A stretch of DNA of 64,000 nucleotides from Bufo bufo. Taxonomy: Eukaryota; Chordata; Amphibia; Anura; Bufonidae. Below the pieces are notes generated by a model. It made no database searches, had not been told where the DNA came from, and saw nothing but the letters and a program-made list of their open reading frames with translations. This document shows positions 40,156 to 52,100 of this stretch, in pieces (position 1 is the stretch's first letter; each line of letters starts with the position of its first letter). Position numbers and translations under genes: made by a program. The stretch is taken from the NCBI RefSeq assembly GCF_905171765.1, contig NC_053392.1:102970220-103034219 (forward strand), in the 5' to 3' direction.

Positions 40156-43100
40156 CCATATCGGGACGTTACCGGGCTTAGTTGGAGGGCAGTTTATCTG
40201 GGCAAGTCCTAGAACGCTGCCTTACAGGGGACGGCTGCAGACAAGCAAGCCGTCTGCTACATCCAGGCGCGGCGGGAGCCGTTTTTCTTGGCATGAACGG
40301 CGCCATTTCATGGCCGGCACTTCAACATCCTTGGGGGTTAAAATCATTTTGCCGCGCGCGCGCGGCTCTGCTTCGGCTTCAGCGCGGCAGAGGGGGGGCG
40401 GAGCTTCCTTACACATTCAGCTCCGTGCCGCTGCGCTCCGCTACTTCCGGGTTCATCTCTCTGCCGTGCGATCCTGAAGCCATTCAGCTCCGTGCTGCTG
40501 CCTCTCCTCCACAGCCTCCTCAGTCTGTTCCCCTTACAGCTGCCGCTTGTATCATCCGGGTCTGGTAGGACTGTTAACCCCCTCCGTGCCACAGTACTGT
40601 TGCTTGGTTCTCACTTTAAGTGCAACATCTTTCCACCATGTCAGACCCTTCTGCAGCCGCCAAGCCATGGTACCATGCCTGTACTGCTTGTAGGGAACCC
40701 TTTCCCCGGGGGCAGTCTGATCCGCACTGTACTGCATGCCGAGCTCCACCGCAGCCTCAGTCGCCCGCTGTGTCGCTCCCTGCTTCCTCTGACCCGCCTG
40801 ACTGGGCTAGATCCCTGTCCCAGGCCGTGGAAAGCCTCACTCATGTCGTGGGCCGCCTAATAGACAGGCCACCTACCCCGCAGGACGCCACTCTGACTGT
40901 CGCGCCCTCCGGGTCCACTGCTTCTGCCGCTGCAGCGGGTTCACCCTCTCCTAGTGACCCCTCCCGAGCTAGGCACTCTCAGAAGCGTATTAGAGTAGAG
41001 CGAGCCTCCTCCTCTGAGGCCTCACTCTCTCCGCCACGCGTGCGCACCCAGACGGGCCTCTCCTCTCCAAAGGATTCGCTCTCTGAAGGTGAATTGGCGG
41101 TTTCAGATTTGGAAATGGACTCGGCCCTGCCGTCCAAGCTAGCCTCAGCGATGGGCCAACTCATCTCTGATATTCGTGACACCTTTAAGGTGCAGGATGA
41201 CCCCCCTAGCTCGGACGCAGCTAGCGTCTCCTTTATCAGACCCAGGCAGGCCTCAAAAGTCTTTCCAATCCACTCTGATTTCTCCTCTGTGGTGTCTAAG
41301 GCTTGGGCTCGCCCGGACGCCCGGTTTGTCAACCCAAAGAAGCTGGACATTTGCTATCCTTTTCCAGCCGATGTCGTGGCCACCTGGTCTTCCCCACCCA
41401 AGGTGGACCCCCCTGTGGCTCGGCTGTCAAAGAACACGGCCATCCCTGTTCCCGACGGGTCCTCTCTTCAGTCAGCGGAGGACCGTCGCATGGAGACCCT
41501 TTCCAAGGGCATTTTTGCTGCCTCCGGTTCTGCTCTCAGACCGGTTTTTGCCTCTGCTTGGGCAGGGAAAGCAATCTCTGCTTGGGGTGCGCAGCTGGAA
41601 CAGGAGTTGGACTCGGACGTCCCCATCCAGGACCTACGTTCCTTGGCCCAGCTTATTATTCGGGCCGGGAATTTTGTCTGTGAGGCCTCCCTTGATGCGG
41701 GAGCCCTTATTGCACGCTCCTCCGCCCTGGCAGTTGCCGTCAGGAGGGAGCTCTGGCTGAAGGTCTGGAAAGCGGACGCTGCCTCCAAACGTTCCTTGGC
41801 GGGGCTACCGTTTGCGGGTTCCCGCCTTTTCGGGGTCCGCTTAGACGAACTTATTTCAGAGGCCACGGGTGGTAAAAGCACCCATCTTCCTCAACCCCAA
41901 GCCAGGGGCGCCCCCCGCGGACGCCCCGGTGCGTCTCGTTTTCGGTCCTCCCGCAGGGCCTCTGGGGCTCCCACCACAGCTGCCGCTTCGGCTCCTCCCC
42001 AGGACAAGCGTAGGAAGCCGTTTTTTCGGGCGCAGCCATCCTGGCGCAAGCCGCAGGCTGCCCGCACACCCGCAGCAAAACAGTCCTCTGCCTGAAGGCG
42101 CGCCCCCACCCACCCGGGTGGGGGGCCGGCTCCTCCTTTTCAAGGACGTCTGGATGGCTCACGTCTCCGACGTCTGGGCCCTCGAAATTGTGTCCTCCGG
42201 ATACAAAATCGAATTTGCATCCTTCTCTCCGGATCGGTTCTTTCGCTCCCGCCCGCCGCGGGACCCGAAAGGCGCGGCTGCGTTCTCCGCGGCCGTTCAA
42301 GCCTTACTGGACAGGGGGGTGATTACCCCCGTTCCTCCAGAGGAAAGATTCCAAGGGTTCTACTCGAACCTCTTTGTAGTTCCCAAGAAGGGAGGTTCGG
42401 TGCGGCCCATTTTGGACCTCAAAAAGCTCAACCGTTTTCTCCTCCTTCGACGGTTTCGGATGGAGTCCCTCCGCTCCGCGGTGGCTTCCCTGGAGCAGGG
42501 AGATTTCATGTCTTCCATCGATATACAGGATGCCTACCTCCATGTTCCGGTAGCCCGGTGTCACCATCGCTTCCTTCGATTCGCCGTGGGGGACCTCCAC
42601 TTCCAATTTGTCGCCCTTCCCTTTGGGCTGGCAACAGCCCCCCGGGTGTTCACCAAGGTCCTGGCCCCGGTTTTAGCCTTACTCCGTTCCAGGGGTGTTT
42701 TTCTGCTACCGTACTTGGACGATATCCTCATCAAGGCTCCGTCCCTTTCTCAAGCGGTTGCCAGCGTGGATCTCACTCTAGAGACTCTGGCGAGGTTCGG
42801 TTGGGTCATCAACTTCCCCAAGTCCTCCCTTCCCCCCTCCAGACAACTCGTCTTCCTGGGAATGCTTTTAGACACGGGAGCGGCGGAGGTACGTCTTCCC
42901 TCGGAAAAACGTCTGACCCTCCGTGGGGCGGTTCGGGGTCTCCTTCTCCACCGTCGACCGTCCTTCCGCTTCTGCATGCGGGTTTTGGGGCAGATGGTTG
43001 CCTGCTTCGAGGCGATCCCATTTGCGCAGTTTCACTCCCGCCCTCTCCAGCGGGCGATCCTCTCCTCCTGGGACAAATCACCGCAGTCTCTGGATCATCC

Positions 43101-46100
43101 CTTCCATCTTTCGCCTCCGGTGCGGTCATCTCTCCGCTGGTGGTTACAGTCCCCTCTTCTGGGAAGGTCCTTTCTGCCACTCAACTGGTTGGTGGTTACA
43201 ACCGATGCCAGTCTCTCGGGCTGGGGAGGCGTGTTTCCTCCCCGATCCGTCCAGGGCATTTGGTCTCCATCGGAGTCCAAACTCTCGATCAATGTCCTGG
43301 AACTGAGAGCGGCCCTTCTGTCTCTACGACACTGGACTCATCTGCTGAAGGGTCATCCAGTTCGTGTACAATCAGACAACGCCACGGCTGTGGCGTACAT
43401 AAACCACCAGGGGGGCACTCGCAGCGCTGCTGCGATGCGGGAGGTCTCCAGCATTCTCCGTTGGGCGGAAGCCCACGTCCCAGCCCTATCTGCAATTTTT
43501 ATTCCAGGGGTGGACAATTGGGCGGCGGACTTCCTCAGTCGCACCACCGTCGACCCCGGCGAGTGGTCTCTTCACCCGGAGGTATTCGAGGCCATTTGCC
43601 TTCGTTGGGGCATACCGGTCGTGGACCTCATGGCCTCAAAATTCAATCACAAGGTCCCCGCCTATCTGTCCAGGGCCAGGGATCCGGGAGCTTGCGGAGC
43701 CGACGCCCTCGTTCTTCCTTGGCGAGGCTTCGCGCGCCCATACATATTCCCTCCCATCCCTCTCCTGCCCAAGGTCCTTCGGAAGATCGCGGCGGAAGGC
43801 GTCTCGGTGATTCTGGTCGCTCCGGACTGGCCCCGCCGGTCTTGGTATGCCGACCTCATGCTGCTCCTGGCAGACGCGCCCTGGCCGCTGCCCGCCAGGG
43901 AAGATCTTCTCTCTCAGGGACCGATCTTCCACCCGCGTTTAGGGTCCCTACGTTTGACGGCGTGGTTGTTGAGACCACCGTCCTGACGCGTAGGGGTTTT
44001 TCTGCGGACGTCGTCCGCACCATGATCCGCGCCCGTAAGCCGTCCTCTTCTAGGATCTATTATAGGACCTGGAGGACCTTTTTGGGGTTCTGTGCCGATC
44101 TGGGGATTCCTCCGCTCCGCTTTTCTCTCCCCACCGTTTTGTCCTTCCTGCAGAGCGGACTGGCCCAAGGTCTAGGCCTTAGTTCTTTGAAGGGTCAGGT
44201 ATCTGCGCTGTCCATTTTGTTTCAGCGCCCACTGGCCCCCCTGGGTCCTGTCAAGACCTTCCTTCAGGGCGTGGCTCACGCGGTTCCCCCGTATCGCCCT
44301 CCGGTACCGCCCTGGGACCTGAACCTGGTTCTCTCAGCGCTCCAGGCTTCTCCTTTCGAGCCTCTGCGGACGGTTTCCTTGCGACTTCTGTCCTGCAAGG
44401 TTATTTTCCTTGTAGCCATCACCTCTCTTCGGAGGGTGTCCGAATTGGCTGCACTCTCCTGTCTGGAACCTTTCCTAGTGTTCCACCAGGACAAGGTGGT
44501 TCTTCGTCCGGTCCTTTCCTTCCTTCCTAAGGTGGTCTCCGCCTTTCATCTGAACGAGGACATCGTTCTCCCCTCTTTGTGTCCTTCCCCTTCCCATCCG
44601 CGGGAGAGGAAGCTTCATCGCCTGGACGTTGTCAGGGCGCTCAAGATTTACCTGGAAGTAACCAGCTCTTTCAGGCATACTGACTCGCTCTTTGTGGTCC
44701 CGGAAGGGTCGCGCAGAGGGATGGCGGCATCCAAGGTTGCTATCGCCCGTTTTGTCAAGATGGCTGTTACTGAGGCTTATCTCGCCAAGGGCAGGGTTCC
44801 TCCCCTTGGTGTTACCGCTCACTCCACTAGAGCGGTCGGGGCTTCCTGGGCTCAGAGAAATCGGGCTTCTTCGGAGCAGATTTGCAAGGCGGCCACTTGG
44901 TCCTCCTTGCACACCTTCACCAAGTTCTACAGGGTGCATACTCATGCGTCGGCTGACGCTGCTTTAGGCCGTCTGGTGTTGCAGGCGGCAGTTGATTGAT
45001 GCCTCTGGTGTTGGTCTAGTTTGTTCTGGTCCCTCCCTTCTGGGACTGCTCTGGAACGTCCCATGGTTTCCTGTGTCCCCCAAGGAATATGGGCGAGAAA
45101 AGGAGACTTTTGTATTACTTACCAGTAAAGTCTCTTTCTCGCTCTTCCTTGGGGGACACAGCACCCGCCCTTCATTGGGTTACAGTTGTGGTTCCGGCTT
45201 GGTTGCCCCCGTTGGGGCTCGACAGTTCTTTTTCCGGTTGGTGGTTATCTTTCACTACTTGGACACGCAACTGGCAGTCTCTTCTCCAGGCTGAAGGGTA
45301 TAGCTGATGGAGGAGGGGCTTACAGCTTTCGCTTAGTGTCATGCCTCCTAGGGAGCAGAGCTATACCATGGTTTCCTGTGTCCCCCAAGGAAGAGCGAGA
45401 AAGAGACTTTACTGGTAAGTAATACAAAAGTCTCCTTTTTCTGTCTTTCTTTGATTTCTATGCATGCATTGTGTGTGTGATTTACCACTTTGTGCGGTAT
45501 CTGGCTCTAGGTGGAGAGCGTTGTAGAGGCAGAGTTTGAGCTGGAGTATCTCTTACTGGAGGGCCATTGTTTCGACGTCTCGACTGGACAACCACCTCGT
45601 GGACTGCAGTTTACTTTGGGGACAGCCACCCATCCTGTGATTGTGGACACCATTGTCATGGCTAACCTTGTAAGTTGCAGGATGTAAGGAGTAGTCTGTC
45701 TTTATAAGACCACTGAGGTATTCGTAGTGATACGAGTACACAGTGATGTAAAAAGTCATTCAATGCACTTCTAAAAGAAGAGAAGGAAAATAAATGACAT
45801 TAGAAAGAGGACACTGGGCATCTATTACTACTGATGTGCTTAAAGGGCATCTGTCAGCAGATTTGGACCTATGAAACTGGCTGACCTGTTGCATGGGAAG
45901 CTGAAGGCATCTGTGTTGGTCCCATATTCATATGTGCCCGCATTGCTGAGAAAAATTATATGCAAACGAGCCTCTAGGAGCAGCGGGGGCGTTGCCATTA
46001 CACCTAGAGGCTCTGCTCTCTCTGCAACTGCCGCACCCTCTGCATTTTGATAGGGGCACTGCCCGGACCTGTCAATCAAAGTGCAGGGGGCGCAGCAGTT

Positions 46101-49100
46101 GCAGAGAGCTGAGCCTCTAGGTGTAATGGTAACGCCCCCGTTGCTCTTAGAGGCTCATTTGCATATATTAAAACATCATTTTTCTCAGCAATGCGGACAC
46201 ATATGAACATGGGACCAACACAGGTGCCTTCAGCTGCCAAGCGCACATATAACAGTTCAGCCAGTGTCATAGGTACAAATCTGCTGACCGATACCCTTTA
46301 AAGTGGTTGTGTCACTTCAGTAAATGGCATTTATCATGTAGAGAAAGTTATAAAAGCCACCTACTAATGTACTGCGATTGTCCATATTGCTTCCTTTGCT
46401 GGCTGGATTCATTTTTCCTTCACATTATACACTGCTTGTTTTCAGGGGTTACGACCACCCTGCAGTCCAGCAGCGTTGTGTGCAAGCATTACCTTCCGGA
46501 GTGCAGTGTAGTGACAGACGCCCCGATTTTAGTGGGTTTATAAGGTGGTTTCTAGTAATCTAGATGTTATACTCTGCAGTCAGCGCCCATCAATGAGTCT
46601 GCTACATATTTCCTCCTCCCTCCCACTCCTGATTGACACTTTTCTCTGTATGCAAAGTCTCACAATTGAAAAAAGTTTAATAAAAAAAAAATATATCTGC
46701 TTAAAAAAAAAAAAAAAAAGCCTGTCAATCAGCGAATATTACTGATGAGTATCGTCACACTCCTGTGTAAGTGCTTAAAAAACCTTGCATAAGTTTACAT
46801 AAGTGACAGACCCCTGAAATCGGCATGTCTGTCACTACACTATGCTGTATAAGGGACCTGTTTTAGATAAGACATCCATCTTTTGGCCAGCAGGTGGCAG
46901 CATCCCATAGGGACAGCCTCCTGTAAAGGGAATGTCATCAGAAAACGACCTATTGTTTAAATCCTGATTTTATGTTACTCTCCTTTTCAAATATACTTTT
47001 ATGTCCTGATCAGTCTAGTTTGTTTTTTATATATATTTTTGCTCATGAGGTTAAATGAGCCAGAGGGCCTGCAGTTCTCGCTTCTGGACCATCAGAACGG
47101 AGCCCCAGTCCTCCCCTCCTCCTCTTCGCGCCACCTCCTAGCCTTGGTGACGTCATCATGATGCGGCTGCAGATCTCATGCAGACGCACATCTCCTTTAT
47201 GCGTGCGGCTGTTACCTGTGAGCATCCACTGAACTGCGCCTTCTTCTGCCCCACGAGGGCACTACCGTTACTTCAAGAGGCTCAGCTCTGTCTGCAGCTG
47301 CTGCCCCCTCTGCACTTTGATTGACAGGACCAGGCAGTGTAAACATAAACGTGCCTGGCCCCGTCAGAGTGCGGGTGTGAGCAGAGCCTCTAGGTGTAAC
47401 AGTCACGCCCCCATTGCTCCTGGAGACTCATTTGCATATATTTAAACATCATATTTCTCAGTAATGCGGGCACATATGACCATGGGACCAACACAGGTGC
47501 CTTCAGCTGGTCAGCCAGCCTCATGGGTACAAATCTGTTGACAGATGGCCTTGGACTCCTATTAGGAGGATATGAGGAACATGTGGCTACACTCAGACGC
47601 ATGCTTCTGGATCTGTATTTGGGGGGGTTGTGGTTATCACCACACCATCTAGATTTTGCTCTGAGGGTAAAAGTAAGGAGGTGAAAGCCCCTTGAGATGC
47701 TAGGGAAAGAATTGTTACAGTGCACTGCAGGCTTGGCATAATGGAGAGCGTGGGCATCTCTATGCTGCGAATGGGTGGACGGTGTGCATTGTCAGTCACC
47801 ACTTGTGAGGCCACCGTAGTGGTAATGGTTGTTGACCATCACTGTCAGAGAACCTAACAATCAACTGGATTTGCTAAGTCACTAAGATTTGCCATCAGTT
47901 TTTTGATTTGTGCGGGACGAACGCCTGCCAACCCTTGCCATGAAATGGCGGTGGCACCAGGGTTGCAGAGGATTTTGTGAAATGACTGACATACTACATC
48001 CTAGTACTACAATACTGTATGAATAGCCTTTCCGCAGCATAGTCCTGAAGAATGAGCACCACCGACTTGTACTTGTGTTTTCCTCCCATAGGGTTATTTC
48101 CAATTAAAAGCGAATCCCGGTGCGTGGGTTTTACGACTCAGGAAAGGCCGTTCCGAGGACATTTATAACATATACAGGTAAAACATGGAATTAATGCCAG
48201 TGCAGGATCAGCTGTAAGTTTGGTGGAGCTGTATAGCAGTATTAACCTCTCAATGTCTCGGACACCGTTCTCTCGCAGCCATGATGGAACAGATTCTGCC
48301 CCTGAAGATAAAGAAGTAGTTGTTGTTCTTAATGATTTCAGGAGCAAAACCATCAAAGTCAAAGTAAGTTCCATGCCATAGAGTCCCCTACTTGTTCTAT
48401 TAAGACCTACATATGCATAGGGGTCCATTAAATGATTCCTTGCCCCGCTTAGATGTTTCTTTTTTAGCTGAATAATTACAAAGCATCATTGGAGTGGCTA
48501 AAAAACAACATTTCATCATCATAAGCGGGCTCTGTCATTAGACATTTGTGTTGTACTGCCGTAGGCATAGACGAGGCAGAGGGGTAGATGTACACACACT
48601 AATAAGGCTGGGTATGAAGCGGGCTCTGTCATTAGACATCTGTGTTGTACTGCCGTAGGCATAGACGAGGCAGAGGGGTAGCTGTACCCACACTAATAAG
48701 GCTGGGTATGAAGCGGGCTCTGTCATTAGACATCTGTGTTGTACTGCCGTAGGCATAGACGAGGCAAAGGGGTAGCTGTACCCACACTAATAAGGCTGGG
48801 TATGAAGCGGGCTCTGTCATTAGACATCTGTGTTGTACTGCCGTAGGCATAGACGAGGCAAAGGGGTAGCTGTACCCACACTAATAAGGCTGGGTATGAA
48901 CAGAACAGGGACTGACAGATCTAAACACGGTATCTATTAGGACTTGACACCCGTGTCAGCACTGTCTGAAGAAAATGCCGACTCTGGTGTTAATGTCTTA
49001 TATGTTTGGTACTTCCATTGTATGTCTGTGGTTTAAATAGGTTCAGAAAAAGCCAGACAAGATGAATGAAGATCTTCTCAGTGAGGGGACACATGAGAAT

Positions 49101-52100
49101 GAATCGGGCTTCTGGGACTCGCTTACATGGTATGTTTGGACTGGTGCTTAGGCCCCCTAACGATTATTTTTTTCTATTTTCCCAAAAGACGTCTGATTAA
49201 AATTTGAGACGTATTGTGTCTTATGTAGTCTTTATATTATGTGTCTACACCTGTCCCTATGTATTAGTTGTGACAAGATGCTTCTAATGCAGTCAGTCCA
49301 ATACCACACGTGCATAAAGTAAGACAGGTGCCCTCCACAGGTACTAACCTGCAATGAGGGAGTTCCAGCTTTGAACGGTCCCTGCTTGTTAGACGGGCAC
49401 CTCGATAGTGAACTATTCACAAAGTGCCCTCTTGCTGGGACCCCTAGCATTCAACTGCAATCTGTGGATAAATCTGTCAGAAAGTGTTCAGTTTCCCTGC
49501 AGCGCCACCACCTGGCAAAATGAAGTATTACACAGTGTCCATTCTAATCCATGGGTTATTTGTGTAATAAAGGACAGGATAGTGTAATCCCTCTCCACTT
49601 CGGGGCAAGACAAAAGGGTCACGAACCGAGTAGCCCCACCATTAATTCATATTCTCTGATAGGGGGTATGAAAATTTTATTTTTTTTGTTCGTTTAGAAA
49701 TACCTTTAATGCCACTTTACAAGTTTGTTACTTGGTATTGAGTGAGAAGTGTGACTATTTGTCTGCTCTTTCTCATTAGGGGGCTGGCAGGAGGGCAGAA
49801 GCAGGAGGAGGTGAAACAAGATAAAGAAGATGTCCTTAATATTTTCTCACTGGCCTCCGGACACTTGTATGAGCGCTTTCTAAGGTGAGTCTATAGTGTT
49901 GGGCTGAGTGCACACTGTTTGCAGTGTCTGCTTGTTGTCACCCACTGGATCCCAAAAGAGTGTGCTTTTGGCCTCCTTTGGACTGGTATATGTTGGTACA
50001 ACTTTTAGAATTTTGTGGATTAGCACTGTGTATAGGCAGCTTGCAAAATAACAGATATTGCATGATATAGGGGTTCTCCAGGCTTTTAATATTGATGACC
50101 TATCCTCAGGGATAGTTCATCCATTTCAGATCGGCGAGGGTCCGACTCATGGCACCCCCAGCGATCACCTGCACTGCGCATGCCGTCTCCTGTCTCTCTT
50201 CCTGCTTGCCATAGAGATAGCAGCAGCGATCAGGAAGTGAAACTGGAGACATTGCGTGCCTTCTCTTCACACAGCTGACCGGCGGGGGTGCTAGTGGTCG
50301 GACCCTCACCAATCTGATATTGATGACCTATCCTCAGGATAGGTCAGCAAAATTAAAAGTCTGGAAAAACCCCTTTAACATAGGAGCCTATAGACCATGG
50401 CTATACAGTGGTGTATGTTGGAGACATACAGTACAGACCAAAAGTTTGGACACACCTTCTCATTCAAAGAGTTTTCTTTATTTTCATGACTATAAAGGCA
50501 TCAAAACTATGAATTAACACATGTGGAATTATATACATAACAAACACGTGTGAAACAACTGAAAATATGTCATATTCTAGGTTCTTCAAAGTAGCCACCT
50601 TTTGCTTTGATTACTGCTTTGCACACTCTTGGCATTCTCTTGATGAGCTTCAAGAGGTAGTCCCCTGACATGGTCTTCCAACAGTCTTGAAGGAGTTCCC
50701 AGAGATGCTTAGCACTTGTTGGCCCTTTTGCCTTCACTCTGCGGTCCAGCTCACCCCAAACCATCTCGATTGGGTTCAGGTCTGGTGACTGTGGAGGCCA
50801 GGTCACCTGGCGCAGCACCCCATCACTCTCCTTCATGGTCAAATAGCCCTTACTTTTCAAAGTTTTCCCAATTTTTCAGCTGGCTGACTGACCTTCATTT
50901 CTTAAAGTAATTTTCTTTACTCAGCTGCTTTTTTATTGCCATAATACCAATTCTAACAGTCTATTCAGTAGGACTATCAGCTGTGTATCGACCTGACTTC
51001 TCCTCAACGCAACTGATGGTCCCAACCCCATTTATAAGGCAAGAAATACCACTTATTAAACCTGACAGGGCACACCTGTGAAGTGAAAACCATTTCAGGG
51101 GACTACCTCTTGAAGCTCATCAAGAGAATGCCAAGAGTGTGCAAAGCAGTAATCAAAGCAAAAGGTGGCTACTTTGAAGAACCTAGAATCTGACATATTT
51201 TCAGTTGTTTCACACTTGTTTGTTATGTATATAATTCCACATGTGTTAATTCATAGTTTTGATGCCTTCAGTGTGAATCTACAATTTTCATAGTCATGAA
51301 AATAAAGAAAAGTGAGTGAATGAGAAGGTGTGTCCAAACTTTTGGTCTGTACTGTACATCAGGAAGTCTTCCTGCGAATAGACCTTAAAGGGAATCTGTC
51401 CCCGCAGAACCCCCCTTGAAATACTGTAAAGAGTGCATCGCTCAAACAGCATTAGTATACAGCACACAGACCCTTTGCTGGCTGATGGCGGGGGAGCAGC
51501 AAGAGCATTGGGTTCAGTCTGTTATTCTGCGCTGTTCATCCGGACAAAAACAACCTTTACAGGGTTCCTCTTTACATTCCTCTGATCCCCAGAACAATTT
51601 TTCCAACTGATCTAAAGGAAATAATCCTTTTAGGTTCAGTGAGCTTATTTTGTACTGAGACTGCAATAAGACAGCGTGAAGGTAAGAAAGAGATGATAGC
51701 AACTTGTATCTCCCAATGCATCCCATGAAACTTGTCTGTCCAGGGACTGCATGATAACAGCACATTCATAAATGGGAACAGACCGTGGAGTTGTGTTTGG
51801 CTTCTTGAGATCCGTTTTCTTACCCACAGAATAATGATGTTATCTGTACTGAAGAATACAAAGACACCGGTGAAGTTTTGGTTTCTGAAGAACTACCTGT
51901 CCCCTACTTTTAAGGTTTGTATATTTTGGGTGGTGGTTAGTTCACGGTGGGAACGACTCAGTCTATATCTCGAAATTCAAGAACCTGTGGTCTTCCACAC
52001 CTCACAGAGATCATCACTGGGTCTGGCTATGGCTACTTTAACACTAGCGTTTTTGCTGCATCCGGCAGGGTTCCGCAGAAACGCTTCCGTTACTGATAAT

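Larger units (their letters stand above)
39515..45436 (+). mobile_element. DIRS-like retrotransposon, copy 2 (all frames open)
   Basis: 5.92 kb with the same plan as copy 1: left inverted terminus, GC-rich leader with a 31-C run, Gag-like ORF1 (485 aa), RT/RNase H ORF2, tyrosine-recombinase ORF3, internal complementary region, right inverted terminus. I see no frameshift or stop in any conserved domain, so it could be a recent, possibly competent copy. It lies in UGGT1 intron R-S in the sense direction, ending about 75 bp before exon S. Flanks: cctaaacagtg on the left, ttttctgtc on the right, with no obvious duplication. Confidence 0.95.

Noticed and set aside
48525..48900. CRISPR-like array
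   Set aside because: The units are contiguous 94-bp tandem repeats without variable spacers, in a vertebrate intron.
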